DNA of 64,000 nt from Burkholderiales bacterium (GCA_017307855.1 JAFKGD010000001.1:496001-560000), one strand, 5' to 3'; counted from the first letter of the stretch, positions 51,431-61,830 are shown. The notes: generated by a model not told the origin, from the sequence alone. Numbers and translations are program-made.

Positions 51431-53830
51431 ATGCCTGCTCAAAAGTCCGGGAAGCCGTCCACGAAGTCCGCCACGAAACCGGTCGCGAAAGCTGTCCCCG
51501 CGAAGCCAGTCGCGAAACCCGCCACGAAAACCGCATCCACGCCGGCCACGGCTGCGAAGAAGGTCGCCACCAAGGCCGCCCCCGCAACCGCCGCCAGCAA
51601 GCCTGCAACGAAAGCCAAGTCAGTGCCCGCAACGAAGTCCCCGGCCAAGGCCGCTCCCGCCGAAGAACTGAAGAAGGCCGCCAAGGCCGCCGCCCCCGCC
51701 GCCGAAGACGCACCGGTCAAGAAGAAGCCCGGCCGCCCGCCCAAGGCCGCCACCGCCGCCCCCGCAGGTGGCGCCAAGCGCGGTCCCAAGCCCAAGGCCG
51801 CAGCAGGAGCCAAGCCGGTCGACGAAGAGGATTTCTCTGACGTCGAAGCCGAATTCGCCGAAGAAGAACCCGCAGCCGCCGCCGAACCGACCGCCGCGGT
51901 CGAGAAGGTCAAGCCGCTGCGCATGAAGATCAGCAAGGCCAAGGAACGCGCCTTGATGAAGGAATTCGGCCTGGACGAAACGGTCCTGTCCGAAGAAGAC
52001 ATGGCCAAGCGCCGCCAGCGCCTGAAGGTGCTGATCACGCTGGGCAAGACGCGCGGCTACCTCACGCAGGGCGAAATCTCCGACCACTTGCCCGACAAGC
52101 TGGTCGACGCCGAGACCATGGAAGTCGTGGTCACCATGCTCAACGACCTGGGCGTGGCGGTGTACGAGCAGACGCCCGACGCCGAGACGCTGTTCCAGAA
52201 CAACGTGACGCCCACGGCCGCCACCGTCGAAGAAGCCGAGGAAGAAGCCGAAGCGGCCCTGTCCACCGTCGACAGCGAGTTCGGCCGGACCACCGACCCG
52301 GTGCGCATGTACATGCGCGAGATGGGCACCGTCGAGCTGCTGACCCGCGAAGGCGAAATCGAGATCGCCAAGCGCATCGAGGGCGGCCTGATGGACATGA
52401 TGCAGGCCATCTCGGCCTCGCCCGCCACCATCGCCGAGATCCTGCGCATGGCCGCCGAGATCCGCGAAGGCAAGGTGGTCATCTCCACCATCGTCGACGG
52501 TTTCTCCAATCCCAACGAAGCCGATGACTTCGTGGCCGAGGAAGACTTCGACGAATACGACGAAGCCGACGACGACGACGGCAACGGCGGTTCCAAGGCG
52601 CTGACCAAGAAGCTGGAAGAACTCAAGCGCGAAGCGCTGGAGCGTTTCGACCGCATCGCCGCCCTGTTCGAGAAGGTCCACAAGATCTACGACAAGGAAG
52701 GCTACGGCACGCCGGCCTACATGAAGGCACAGGAAGCGCTCTCGGCCGAGCTGATGACCATCCGCTTCACCGCCCGCACCATCGAGAAGCTGTGCGAAAT
52801 GGTCCGCTCGCAGGTGGAAGACGTGCGCAAGAAAGAGCGCGAACTGCGCCGCATCATCGTGGACAAGTGCGGCATGCCGCAGGACGTCTTTGTCAAGGAG
52901 TTCCCGCCCAACCTGCTCAACCTCAAGTGGGTGGAAAAGCAGGCCGCCGCCGGCAAGCCCTGGAGCACGGTGCTCACGCGCAACATCCCGCCGGTGCAGG
53001 AGCTGCAGCAGAAGCTCATCGACCTGCAGTCGCAGGTGGTGGTCCCGCTGGGCGAGTTGAAGGACATCAACAAGCGCATGAACCAGGGCGAGGCGTCGTC
53101 GCGCGACGCCAAGAAGGAAATGATCGAGGCCAACCTGCGCCTGGTGATCTCCATCGCCAAGAAGTACACCAACCGCGGCCTGCAGTTCCTGGACCTGATC
53201 CAGGAAGGCAACATCGGCCTGATGAAGGCGGTGGACAAGTTCGAATACCGCCGCGGCTACAAGTTCTCCACCTACGCCACGTGGTGGATCCGCCAGGCCA
53301 TCACGCGCTCGATCGCCGACCAGGCCCGCACCATCCGCATTCCGGTGCACATGATCGAGACGATCAACAAGATGAACCGCATCTCGCGCCAGCACCTGCA
53401 GGAGTTCGGCTTCGAGCCGGATGCCGGCATCCTGGCGGCCAAGATGGAGATCCCCGAGGACAAGATCCGCAAGATCATGAAGATCGCCAAGGAGCCGATC
53501 TCCATGGAAACGCCGATCGGCGACGACGACGATTCGCACCTGGGCGACTTCATCGAGGACACAAACAACACCGCGCCGATCGAAGCGGCCATGCAGGCCG
53601 GCCTGCGCGACGTGGTCAAGGACATCCTCGATTCGCTCACGCCGCGCGAAGCCAAGGTGCTGCGCATGCGCTTCGGCATCGAAATGTCCACCGACCACAC
53701 GCTGGAAGAAGTGGGCAAGCAGTTCGACGTGACGCGCGAGCGCATCCGGCAAATAGAAGCCAAGGCACTGCGCAAGCTCAAGCACCCCAGCCGCAGCGAC
53801 AAGCTGCGCAGCTTCATCGACACGCTGTGA
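51431..53830 (+). CDS. rpoD: Primary sigma factor RpoD (sigma-70)
   Basis: A 799-residue housekeeping sigma factor. Residues 1-130 are a Lys/Ala/Pro/Thr-rich, histone-H1-like extension ([18 protein letters not shown]) with an AT-hook-like [11 protein letters not shown]. Region 1.1 follows (about 160-240), then region 1.2 ([11 protein letters not shown]), a non-conserved acidic insert (about 355-400, [16 protein letters not shown]), region 2 ([32 protein letters not shown]), region 3, and region 4 ([20 protein letters not shown]). The start ATG at 51431 is in the family frame. It follows the response regulator gene and ends in a strong terminator. Confidence 0.96.
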   Translation: MPAQKSGKPSTKSATKPVAKAVPAKPVAKPATKTASTPATAAKKVATKAAPATAASKPATKAKSVPATKSPAKAAPAEELKKAAKAAAPAAEDAPVKKKPGRPPKAATAAPAGGAKRGPKPKAAAGAKPVDEEDFSDVEAEFAEEEPAAAAEPTAAVEKVKPLRMKISKAKERALMKEFGLDETVLSEEDMAKRRQRLKVLITLGKTRGYLTQGEISDHLPDKLVDAETMEVVVTMLNDLGVAVYEQTPDAETLFQNNVTPTAATVEEAEEEAEAALSTVDSEFGRTTDPVRMYMREMGTVELLTREGEIEIAKRIEGGLMDMMQAISASPATIAEILRMAAEIREGKVVISTIVDGFSNPNEADDFVAEEDFDEYDEADDDDGNGGSKALTKKLEELKREALERFDRIAALFEKVHKIYDKEGYGTPAYMKAQEALSAELMTIRFTARTIEKLCEMVRSQVEDVRKKERELRRIIVDKCGMPQDVFVKEFPPNLLNLKWVEKQAAAGKPWSTVLTRNIPPVQELQQKLIDLQSQVVVPLGELKDINKRMNQGEASSRDAKKEMIEANLRLVISIAKKYTNRGLQFLDLIQEGNIGLMKAVDKFEYRRGYKFSTYATWWIRQAITRSIADQARTIRIPVHMIETINKMNRISRQHLQEFGFEPDAGILAAKMEIPEDKIRKIMKIAKEPISMETPIGDDDDSHLGDFIEDTNNTAPIEAAMQAGLRDVVKDILDSLTPREAKVLRMRFGIEMSTDHTLEEVGKQFDVTRERIRQIEAKALRKLKHPSRSDKLRSFIDTL

Positions 53831-53860
53831 ACGCAGGTCGCCGCGGCGACCGCACCGATG

Positions 53861-53892
53861 AAAAAGGCACCGCGAGGTGCCTTTTTTCTTGC
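53861..53892 (+). terminator. Intrinsic terminator after rpoD
   Basis: The stem AAAGGCACC-GCGA-GGTGCCTTT is flanked by AA and TTTCTTG. It could also serve the convergent LysR gene. Confidence 0.85.
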
Positions 53893-53896
53893 CGGG

Positions 53897-54865
53897 TCAA
53901 TCCTCGGGCGGCGGCGGCGCCGTGCCGTCCGGTGCCGGCGCGCGGCGCGAACCCAGCCCGTCCTGCAGGAAGGCCCGTGCCTTGTCCAGGAACGCCTGGC
54001 CCATGCGCGAGACCGGCCGGTCCCGCACCACCAGCCCGCATACCTTGATCGGCACCTTGGGGCTGAAACGATGGGAGCTGCTCGCACTGCCGGCGCGGTA
54101 GCGCGCCGTCAATTCGTCGACGAAGCCGATGCCCAGCCCCTGGTCGACCAGCACGCTGACCACGTTGGCGAAGCGCACCTCGATCGAGGGGTTGTAGTGG
54201 TCGCCCGCGCGTTCGAACGCCGCATCGATCAGTGCGCCCAGCGGCGCACCGGGCGCGGGGCCGATGATGGTGCGGTCGCGCAGGTCGAAAGGCGAGATGA
54301 CGGGCTTGGCTGCCAGCGCATCGCCTGCCGGACACAGGCACATCATCTGGGCTTCGACCAGCACGTCCTGAACCAGGCTGGGCCGCGTGGGTGGCCGCAT
54401 CGCCACGCCGACGTCGGCACTGCCGCTCTCGACGCTCTCCAGCAGGTCGTCCATGCGCTGGGTCTCCAGCGCCACGCGCACGTCGGGATGGTCCTTGAGG
54501 AACAGGTTGAGCACCGCCGGCACGAGATACTGAGACAACTCGGCGGTGGCCGCGATGCGCAGCACGCCGGCCCGCCCGGTGCGCAGATCCCAGGCCTTGC
54601 GCTGGATGGCCTCGTGCACGCGAAAGAGCGGCTCGGCATCGGCCAGCAGCACACGCGCATCGGGCGTGGGCTGCAGCCGGTTGCTGACCCGGTCGAACAG
54701 CTGTACGCCGATCTTGGTTTCCGCGAGCTTGATGGCATTGCTCACGGCGGGCTGGGACATGCCGAGCTCCTCGGCGGCACCGATGGTGGTGCGATAACGC
54801 ATGACGGCGCGCAGCACTTCGAGCTGGCGCAGATTGATGAGCGTACGTGTGGATGAATCTGACAT
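53897..54865 (-). CDS. LysR-family regulator of the catabolic locus
   Basis: A 322-residue LysR protein. The HTH lies at residues 11-70 (LRQLEVLRAVMRYRTTIGAA, ELGMSQPAVSNAIKLAETKI) and the effector domain begins near residue 100 (GVLRIAATAELSQYLVPAVL). It is divergent from the ABC-transporter operon. A dyad found upstream of that operon is repeated upstream of the CoA-transferase operon 6.7 kb away, and this regulator is the best candidate to bind both. The C-terminus ends in a Pro-rich tail (APDGTAPPPPED). The effector is unknown. Confidence 0.9.
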   Translation of the reverse strand: MSDSSTRTLINLRQLEVLRAVMRYRTTIGAAEELGMSQPAVSNAIKLAETKIGVQLFDRVSNRLQPTPDARVLLADAEPLFRVHEAIQRKAWDLRTGRAGVLRIAATAELSQYLVPAVLNLFLKDHPDVRVALETQRMDDLLESVESGSADVGVAMRPPTRPSLVQDVLVEAQMMCLCPAGDALAAKPVISPFDLRDRTIIGPAPGAPLGALIDAAFERAGDHYNPSIEVRFANVVSVLVDQGLGIGFVDELTARYRAGSASSSHRFSPKVPIKVCGLVVRDRPVSRMGQAFLDKARAFLQDGLGSRRAPAPDGTAPPPPED

Positions 54866-54984
54866 GAAGAAGGAATGGGGCCCGATGGCTATGGTTCTTT
54901 TCGCGGTGCAATGCAGTCAATCAGGGTATGCCCCAAAACGGATCGCGCGCCCTCGCATTTGGTGCGGTGCGCACCACGCCATGC

Positions 54985-55008
54985 ATATACCGTGCCCTTA
55001 TAGTCGCG
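54985..55008. promoter_or_regulatory. Shared LysR-type operator, copy 1
   Basis: Read on the minus strand, this is CGCGACTATAAGGGC followed by a second half ending TATAT, giving CTATA-N9-TATA. The 15-bp first half (54994-55008) is identical to 61749-61763. It lies between the LysR gene and the ABC-transporter operon, about 100 bp before the binding-protein start. Confidence 0.65.
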
Positions 55009-55106
55009 GCCCGAAACGGAATTGAGTCGCGTGCAGGGGCGGACTTATTCTTTGGGTCCGCTTCGTGCTCATTTCCGGGCACAAGATTTCATGAAGGGCT
55101 TCAACC

Positions 55107-55958
55107 GTGTATATCAATCGTCTGCGCTCGACCCTGGCACTGGTGGCACTGGCCGGAGGCGCGAGCCTCGTTCCGGTTGCCGCGATGGCCCAGAACTGCA
55201 CCCCCACCATCCCCAAGAGCGAGCTGGTGTCCGAAGGCAAGCTGATGCTGTCGACCAACCCGACGCTGCGCCCGCTGCAGTACGTCGATTCCACCGGTGA
55301 ACTCAAGGGCATGAACGTCGATCTGGCCAACGAGCTGGCCAAGCGCCTGTGCCTCAAGCCCGAGCTGGTGCGCATGGACTTCCCCGCCATGATTCCCGCG
55401 CTGAAGGCCGGCCGCTTCGACGGCATCAACACCGGCATGTTCTACACCGACGAGCGCGCGAAGATGATGTGGGCCATCCCCTACGCCATGTCGGCCATCG
55501 ACGTGGTGGGCGCACCCAGCACCAAGGCCACGGTCGCCTCGCCCGAAGCGCTCGAAGGCATGACGGTCGGCGTCGAGACCGACTCGTACCAGGAACGCTG
55601 GCTGCGCACCGTCGACAAGGAAAACGTGGCCAAGGGCAAGAAGGCCATGCGCATCAACGCCTTCCCCACCGCCAGCGACGTGATGGCCGCGCTGCGCGCC
55701 GGCCAGCTGGACGTGGCGGCTTTCCCCAACTACGCAGGCGGCGCCTTCGTCAAGAGCGGCATGGCGAAGATGCTGCTGCCGGCGCAAGGTGCCTCGCCGA
55801 CCATGATGAGCTTCCGCTCCAAGGTGGTGGCCGACGCCGTGGTCAAGGCCTATGGCGACATGGTCAAGGACGGCACCTACGATCGCATCCTGGGCGAGTA
55901 CGCCATGACGAAGATTCCGGGCAACGTCATCGCCCTGCGCGGCGAAGGCCCGAAGTAA
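55107..55958 (+). CDS. Amino-acid-type ABC transporter substrate-binding protein
   Basis: A 283-residue periplasmic binding protein of the SBP_bac_3 family. The signal peptide is about 1-28 (LALVALAGGASLVPVAAMA). The two-lobed fold is recognisable from PLQYVDSTGELKGMNVDLAN, FPAMIPALKAGRFDGINTGM and EGMTVGVETDSYQERWL. The start is a GTG (55107) behind AAGGGC. It is the first gene of an operon with a permease, a DapA-like lyase and an ATPase. A hairpin (GCGGAC/GTCCGC, 55039-55061) lies in the leader. The ligand is unknown; a polar amino acid or a carbamoyl- or cyclic-amide derivative would fit the neighbours. Confidence 0.9.
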   Translation: MYINRLRSTLALVALAGGASLVPVAAMAQNCTPTIPKSELVSEGKLMLSTNPTLRPLQYVDSTGELKGMNVDLANELAKRLCLKPELVRMDFPAMIPALKAGRFDGINTGMFYTDERAKMMWAIPYAMSAIDVVGAPSTKATVASPEALEGMTVGVETDSYQERWLRTVDKENVAKGKKAMRINAFPTASDVMAALRAGQLDVAAFPNYAGGAFVKSGMAKMLLPAQGASPTMMSFRSKVVADAVVKAYGDMVKDGTYDRILGEYAMTKIPGNVIALRGEGPK

Positions 55959-56010
55959 TCGGCGCCGACCCGCGCCACCGAAGACAACCGAGACAGGAAA
56001 CCTGCGAGCC

Positions 56011-56688
56011 ATGGAGTTCTTCAAGCCCGATGCCTTCCTGGGCTATCTGACCAACGGATTCCTGCTCAAGGGTGTCCTCGTCACCCTCGGGATGACGGTC
56101 GTCACCGTCATCGGCGGCATGATCATGGGCGTCATCGTCGCCTTCATGCGCATGGCCGCCAATCCGGTGATCAGCAACCTGGCCCGCTTCTACCTGTGGG
56201 TCTTCCGCGGCACGCCGCTGCTGATCCAGCTGGTGATCATCTACACCGGCCTGCCGCAACTGGGCATCCGCCTGGGCGTGGTCGAGTCGTCGCTGCTGGC
56301 GCTCATCCTCAACGAGGCGGCCTACATGGCCGAGATCGTTCGCAGCGGCTTCCTGGGCGTGCCTGCAGGCCAGCGCGAGGCCGCCGATTCGCTGGGCCTG
56401 CCGCGCTGGCTGGTGGTCTGGAAAGTCACCTTCCCGCAGGCCTTCCGCCTGATGATTCCGCCGCTGGGCAATTCCATCAACGGCCTGCTCAAGTCGACCT
56501 CGATCACCTCGGTCATCTCGATGGAGGAACTGTTGCGGCGCAGCCAGATGGTGATGCAGGAGAAGTTCGAGGTGCTGGAGGTGTTCGCCGCCGCGGCCGT
56601 GTTCTATCTCATCATGACCACCGCGTGGGGGCTGGTGCAGACCCAGCTCGAGAAGCGTTTCGGCGCCGGCACCGCGCCGCGCTCCTGA
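56011..56688 (+). CDS. Polar amino acid ABC transporter permease
   Basis: A 225-residue HisM/GlnP-type permease with about five helices. The ATPase-contacting EAA loop is clear (LNEAAYMAEIVRSGFLGVPA, then GQREAADSLGLPRW). It is the only permease gene in the operon, so it probably works as a homodimer. It lies 52 bp after the binding-protein gene and 62 bp before the DapA-like gene. Confidence 0.92.
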   Translation: MEFFKPDAFLGYLTNGFLLKGVLVTLGMTVVTVIGGMIMGVIVAFMRMAANPVISNLARFYLWVFRGTPLLIQLVIIYTGLPQLGIRLGVVESSLLALILNEAAYMAEIVRSGFLGVPAGQREAADSLGLPRWLVVWKVTFPQAFRLMIPPLGNSINGLLKSTSITSVISMEELLRRSQMVMQEKFEVLEVFAAAAVFYLIMTTAWGLVQTQLEKRFGAGTAPRS

Positions 56689-56750
56689 CGATCACGCCAT
56701 GCCGCCCCGCCCTCCCAAGGGGCGGCATCCGCTCCCCTCCCGAGACATCC

Positions 56751-57674
56751 ATGAACAGCAACTGGCTCAGGCGCATCACCGTCGCCACCATCCTCCCTTT
56801 CCATGACGACGGCCGCATCGACTGGGAAGGCTTCGCGCGCGTGCTCGGCTACTGCACCACGCAGGCCGGCACGCAGTCCGTCTTCGTGAACGGCCACGCC
56901 GGCGAGAGCAGCGCGCTCACGCCGGACGAACGCGCCGAAGTCATCCGCTTCGCACGCCGGCACATCCGTGCGGATCAATGCCTCGTGGCCGGCCTGGTCG
57001 CGCCGACGACGGGCGAGGCCGTGGAGCAGGCCCGGCAGGCCCAGGCCGCCGGGGCTGATGTGCTCACCGTGTTCCCGCTGGAGTTTCCGGGGCTGGACCT
57101 CGCCGCGCGAGGCCAGGCGCAGATCGCCCACGTGCGTGCCATCGGCGACGCCGTGCCGCTGCCGCTGGCCGTGTTCCAGTACCCGTTCGCTTCGCCTGCC
57201 ACGCATGACACGGCCACGCTGGCCACCCTCGCGGCACTGCCGCGCGTGGTCGCCGTCAAGGAAGGCTCGGACAGCATGACGCTGTACGAAGACAACCTGC
57301 GCGCCGCCAAGGCGGCCAACCCCGCTTTCCTGGTGCTGCCCTCCAACTTCGACTGGTTCATGCCGCAGCTGGCCGTGGGCGCCGACGGCATTCTGTCGGG
57401 CCTCTCCAGCCTCGCACCGGATCTGCTGGCGCGCCTGTGGGCCGCCAGCGAAGCCAAAGACCTGGACGCCATGCGCGCCGCCAGCGACGCGCTCCATCCG
57501 CTGGTGCGTGCCGTCTATGCCCTGCCCCGCTCCGACATGTACGCGCGCATCAAGGTCGCGCTGCACGACGACGGGCTGATCGGCTCGGCCTTCTCGCGTA
57601 CCAACAAGACCGTCTTCAGCGACGCGCAACGTGCGGCCCTGCGCGCTGGCCTGGCCCGCGCACGCGCCCTCTGA
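56751..57674 (+). CDS. DapA-family lyase/aldolase, paralogue 1
   Basis: A 307-residue TIM-barrel enzyme of the DapA/N-acetylneuraminate lyase superfamily. The Schiff-base lysine is K170 in VVAVKEGSDSM and the partner tyrosine is in VFQYPFASP. The usual carboxylate-binding G-T-T-G-E motif reads NGHAGES here, so it is not dihydrodipicolinate synthase. Its keto-acid substrate is unknown. It sits between the permease and ATPase genes of the transporter, which suggests its substrate derives from the imported compound. A paralogue lies at 60717-61658. Confidence 0.88.
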   Translation: MNSNWLRRITVATILPFHDDGRIDWEGFARVLGYCTTQAGTQSVFVNGHAGESSALTPDERAEVIRFARRHIRADQCLVAGLVAPTTGEAVEQARQAQAAGADVLTVFPLEFPGLDLAARGQAQIAHVRAIGDAVPLPLAVFQYPFASPATHDTATLATLAALPRVVAVKEGSDSMTLYEDNLRAAKAANPAFLVLPSNFDWFMPQLAVGADGILSGLSSLAPDLLARLWAASEAKDLDAMRAASDALHPLVRAVYALPRSDMYARIKVALHDDGLIGSAFSRTNKTVFSDAQRAALRAGLARARAL

Positions 57675-57703
57675 CTCCACGCCCCCACGAACAGGACCCT
57701 CCA

Positions 57704-58438
<735 letters not shown>

Positions 58439-58490
58439 TGCCGGCGCGCGCGGCTGGCGTCACGCCGCGCGCACACCGGGCGGCGCGCGG

Positions 58491-59258
58491 TCAGCGCAGC
58501 GCGGCCACGCGGGCCAGCCCCGCGTCGAGGATCAGGTCGGTGTCGTTGCTGGCCAGCGCGAAGCCGAAGCCTTCGGCCATCACCGCGCGCAGCAGCGTGG
58601 CATCGGCCAGGCCCGCGATGCCGGCGTGCTTGCCGTGCTGGCGGCAGGCCTGCAGCACGGCCTGGCGCGCGGCGCGCATGCGGGGGTGATCCACCTGCCC
58701 CGCGATGTCCAGCTCCATCGACAGATCGTTGCTGCCGATCAGCAGTACGTCCACGCCCGGCACGGCGGCAATGGCTGCGGCGCGTTCGATGGCCTCGGGC
58801 GATTCCAGCATCACCACCGACAGCACCTGCGGATTGGCCTCGGCCATGGCCTCGTGCACGGGCAGGCGTGCATAGCCGAACATGGGCTGCAGTCCGAAAA
58901 ACGAGCGGCGGCCCAGCGGCGGGTACTTGGTGGCAGCGGCCACGGCTCGTGCCTCGTCCGCGCTGTCCACGTGCGGCACCACGATGCCCTGGGCGCCGCC
59001 ATCGAGCAGCCGGGCGATGTCGTGCGAGCCCTTGCCCGGCACGCGCGCGATGGACGGCAGGCCGGCCGCCAGGCCCGCCGCGGCGATGTCCACCGCCTGC
59101 GCGACGGACAGCGGCCCGTGCTCCAGGTCGGTGAAGAGGAAATCGAAGCCACAGCGCACGGCCAGGCCCACGGCCGCGCTGGAGCGCAGCTGCTGGATGC
59201 CCAGGCCCAGCGCGGGCCGGCCGGCCGCCAGATGGGCGGCCACGGGATTGAGGTACAT
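58491..59258 (-). CDS. HpcH/HpaI-family aldolase
   Basis: A 255-residue class II aldolase of the HpaI/citrate-lyase-beta superfamily. The metal ligands are the glutamate in VVMLESPEAIE and the aspartate in LLIGSNDLSMEL. The active-site arginine region is in LPSIARVPGKG, and FDFLFTDLEHGPLS opens the barrel. These enzymes cleave 4-hydroxy-2-oxo acids to pyruvate and an aldehyde. It is the last gene of the leftward operon, 11 bp after the hydantoinase gene. Confidence 0.88.
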   Translation of the reverse strand: MYLNPVAAHLAAGRPALGLGIQQLRSSAAVGLAVRCGFDFLFTDLEHGPLSVAQAVDIAAAGLAAGLPSIARVPGKGSHDIARLLDGGAQGIVVPHVDSADEARAVAAATKYPPLGRRSFFGLQPMFGYARLPVHEAMAEANPQVLSVVMLESPEAIERAAAIAAVPGVDVLLIGSNDLSMELDIAGQVDHPRMRAARQAVLQACRQHGKHAGIAGLADATLLRAVMAEGFGFALASNDTDLILDAGLARVAALR

Positions 59259-59269
59259 GCGCAGCCGGC

Positions 59270-60700
59270 TCAGAAACCGCCCACTTCACCGCGCCGGATG
59301 AAGCGGCCCCGGCCCGGCTTGCCATGCCAGTGCCGCTCGTCGACGATGAGTTCCCCGCGCGAGAACACCTTGCGCACCTTGCCGTGCACGTGGTGGCCTT
59401 CGAACAGGCTGTAGTCGCAGTTGCCGTGGTTGCCGTCGTGCGTGTGGGCGGTGATGACCTGCTCCATCTGCGGATCGAACAGCACCACGTCGGCGTCGGT
59501 GCCGACGGCGATGGTGCCTTTCTGCGGGAACAGGCCGAACAGCTTGGCCGGCGCGGTGGCCGTGAGCTCGACGAAGCGGTTGAGCGAGATACGGCCGGTG
59601 CGCACGCCGCCGTCGTAGATCACCGTCATGCGCGTTTCGATGCCGGGCGCGCCGTTGGGAATCTTCGAGAAGTCGCCGCGGCCGAACTCCTTCTGCCGCA
59701 CGCGGCCCATGTGGCCTTCCTTCATGCAGAAGGGGCAGTGGTCGGTGGAGACGAGTTGCAGGTCGTCGGTCTTGAGCGCCGTCCACAGCGCGTCCTGCGC
59801 TTCCCTGGAACGCAGCGGCGGGCTCATCACGTACTTGGCCAGCGAGAAGTCGTCGCTGTCGTACACCGACTCGTCGAAGAACAGGTAGTGCGGGCAGGTT
59901 TCGGCGAACACCGGGATGCCGCTGTCGCGCGCCTCGATCACGTGGGCCAGTGCCTCCTTGGCCGAAAGGTGGACGAAGTACACCGGTGCGTTGGCCAGCT
60001 CCGCCAGCTTGATGCCGCGGTGCGTGGCCTCGCCTTCGAGGATGGAGGGGCGCGTGAGCGCGTGGTACTTGGGCGAGGTGTGGCCCTGCGCCAGCGCTTC
60101 CTTGATCAGCAGGTCGATGACGGTGCCGTTCTCGGCGTGCAGCGCGATCATGCCGCCGTGCTCGCCCACCATGCGCATGGCGCGGAAGATGGCGGCGTCG
60201 TCCACCATCACCGTGCCGGGGTAGGCCATGAACATCTTGAAGCTGGAGACGCCTTCGTGCCGGATGGCGTGGCGCATGTCGCCCAGCATGGCATCGTCCA
60301 CGTGCGTGACGATGACGTGGAAGCCGTAGTCGATGCTGGCGCCCTGCTCGGCCTTGGCCTGCGCGCGCGTGATCGCGTCCATCGGGCTCGTGCCCTGGTT
60401 CTGGAACGCGAAGTCGATGATGGTGGTGGTGCCGCCGAAGGCCGCGGCGCGCGTGCCCGATTCGAAGTCGTCGCAGGTGGTCGAATCGCCGAAGGTGTTT
60501 TCCAGGTGGGTATGCACGTCCACGCCGCCCGGAAAGACCAGCAGGCCGGTCGCGTCGATCACCTTCACATCGGGCCCGACGTCCAGATTCAGGCCGATGG
60601 CGGCGATCTTGCCGTCCTTGAGCAGCAGGTCGGCGTGGTAGTCGTCCACGGCCGTCACGATGCGGCCGTTGCGGATCAGTGTGGTGGCGGGCGTGCTCAT
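59270..60700 (-). CDS. Hydantoinase/dihydropyrimidinase
   Basis: A 476-residue cyclic amidohydrolase of full family length. The metal-binding H63 and H65 are in GGVDVHTHLENTFGDS, the carboxylated lysine is K155 in SSFKMFMAYPG, and a further ligand histidine region is IALHAENGTVID. LFGLFPQKGTIAVGTDADVV is the C-terminal signature. It opens the ring of hydantoins or dihydropyrimidines; the substrate here is not readable. The acidic residue after HTHL is glutamate, where characterised enzymes usually have aspartate. It lies 16 bp after the second DapA-like gene and 11 bp before the aldolase gene. Confidence 0.9.
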   Translation of the reverse strand: MSTPATTLIRNGRIVTAVDDYHADLLLKDGKIAAIGLNLDVGPDVKVIDATGLLVFPGGVDVHTHLENTFGDSTTCDDFESGTRAAAFGGTTTIIDFAFQNQGTSPMDAITRAQAKAEQGASIDYGFHVIVTHVDDAMLGDMRHAIRHEGVSSFKMFMAYPGTVMVDDAAIFRAMRMVGEHGGMIALHAENGTVIDLLIKEALAQGHTSPKYHALTRPSILEGEATHRGIKLAELANAPVYFVHLSAKEALAHVIEARDSGIPVFAETCPHYLFFDESVYDSDDFSLAKYVMSPPLRSREAQDALWTALKTDDLQLVSTDHCPFCMKEGHMGRVRQKEFGRGDFSKIPNGAPGIETRMTVIYDGGVRTGRISLNRFVELTATAPAKLFGLFPQKGTIAVGTDADVVLFDPQMEQVITAHTHDGNHGNCDYSLFEGHHVHGKVRKVFSRGELIVDERHWHGKPGRGRFIRRGEVGGF

Positions 60701-60716
60701 GGCGGTGGCTTCCTTG

Positions 60717-61658
60717 TCAGGCGATGGGTTGGAGACCGCTGGCGCGCAACGCGCCGCGCAGCATCTCCACTTCTCCGGCCGGCAGCGGGCCCATGGGCGC
60801 GCGCATGCGGTCGCTGGGAATGCGGCCCAGCAGCATCAGGCAGGTCTTCAGACGCGCCGTGGCGTGGCCGCCGGGCGCCGTGCCGTACACGGCCTTGGCC
60901 AGCGGGTAGATCACGTCGTTGAAACGGCGCGCGGCGGCCAGGTCGCCGGCCTTCATCGCGTCGTACAGGCCGGTGATGGGTTCGGGAATCACGCAGGCCA
61001 GGCTCACCTGGCTGCCCTCCGTGCCGAGCGCGAAGCAGGTGAACAGGTGCTCGTCGCCGGAGGCCATCATGAGCACGTGCGGCGCCACGCGGGCTACCAG
61101 CCGCTGGTGCGCTTCGTAGGCCGCTGTCTCCCAGCTGCCTTCCTTGATGCCCACCACGTTGGGCAATTGCACCAGGCGCGTGAGCACGTCGTGCGTATAG
61201 GCCAGCTTGCCCGCGCCCACTCCCGCCTGGTAGAGGAACAGCGGCAGCGCGCTGCCCTCGGTGGCGATGCGGTGGTGGCGCACGGCCACCTCGGCATCCT
61301 GCGAGACGGCCCACGAGAACGGCGGAAAGATGAGCACCGCGTCGGCGCCGGCCGCCGCCGCATCCTGCACATGGCGCTGCGCCTCGTGGCTGTCCTCGGC
61401 GTTGATGCCGCAGACCAGCACGGTGCGGGCCGGGCATTCGGCGCGTGCGATCTCGACCACGCGGCGCTTCTCCTCGCGCGTGAGCATGAAGTTCTCGCCC
61501 GCATGGCCGTTGAGCAGCAGGCCCGTCATGCCGTCGGCGCCGGCCACGGCGCGCAGGTGGGCGGCCAGTTGCGCCTCGTCGATCGATCCGTCCTCGTGCA
61601 GCGGGACGATGGTGGCGGCGTACACGCCACGCAGGCGTTCGGGAGGCAGGGATGTCAT
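60717..61658 (-). CDS. DapA-family lyase/aldolase, paralogue 2
   Basis: A 313-residue DapA-superfamily enzyme. The Schiff-base lysine is K172 in VVGIKEGSWET and the conserved tyrosine is in LPLFLYQAGVG. The carboxylate loop reads NGHAGEN, as in paralogue 1 (56751-57674), instead of the usual TTGE. The two therefore share a non-standard active-site variant and probably a related substrate type. It is the first gene of the leftward operon with the hydantoinase and HpaI-type aldolase. Confidence 0.88.
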   Translation of the reverse strand: MTSLPPERLRGVYAATIVPLHEDGSIDEAQLAAHLRAVAGADGMTGLLLNGHAGENFMLTREEKRRVVEIARAECPARTVLVCGINAEDSHEAQRHVQDAAAAGADAVLIFPPFSWAVSQDAEVAVRHHRIATEGSALPLFLYQAGVGAGKLAYTHDVLTRLVQLPNVVGIKEGSWETAAYEAHQRLVARVAPHVLMMASGDEHLFTCFALGTEGSQVSLACVIPEPITGLYDAMKAGDLAAARRFNDVIYPLAKAVYGTAPGGHATARLKTCLMLLGRIPSDRMRAPMGPLPAGEVEMLRGALRASGLQPIA

Positions 61659-61748
61659 GCGGCGGGCGGCTCGAAAGTGCGGGCGGGTGCACGCATCTGT
61701 GACCGACCATATCGCGCCGCCTGCGCGCGGACCAATCAGAAACGCGGG

Positions 61749-61775
61749 CGCGACTATAAGGGCCGGCTATAGCGA
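61749..61775. promoter_or_regulatory. Shared LysR-type operator, copy 2
   Basis: CGCGACTATAAGGGC (61749-61763) is identical to the complement of 54994-55008. It is followed by CGGCTATAGCG, making the dyad CTATA-N9-TATAG. It lies in the 254-bp divergent region between the second DapA-like operon and the CoA-transferase operon, about 90 bp from the former and 140 bp from the latter. Confidence 0.65.
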
Positions 61776-61802
61776 CCCGGCCCGGCTTGCGTATGCAGTG
61801 CG

Positions 61803-61830
61803 CTGATAGTCAGCCGCCAATATCTGATAG
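61803..61830. promoter_or_regulatory. CTGATAG direct repeat, 21 bp apart
   Basis: CTGATAG occurs at 61803-61809 and 61824-61830, exactly two helical turns apart, with a CTGATAG-TCAG dyad at the first copy. It lies between operator copy 2 and the CoA-transferase start, so it may be an additional binding site or a spacing-dependent activator site. Confidence 0.4.

Noticed and set aside
51431-51820. Lys/Ala/Pro-rich start of rpoD as a separate histone-like gene
   Set aside because: It is in frame and continuous with rpoD, with no stop or new start signal between. It is an N-terminal extension.
51620-53785. Minus-strand frame of 721 codons opposite rpoD
   Set aside because: A low-complexity His/Leu/Gly-rich translation; rpoD on the plus strand is unambiguous.
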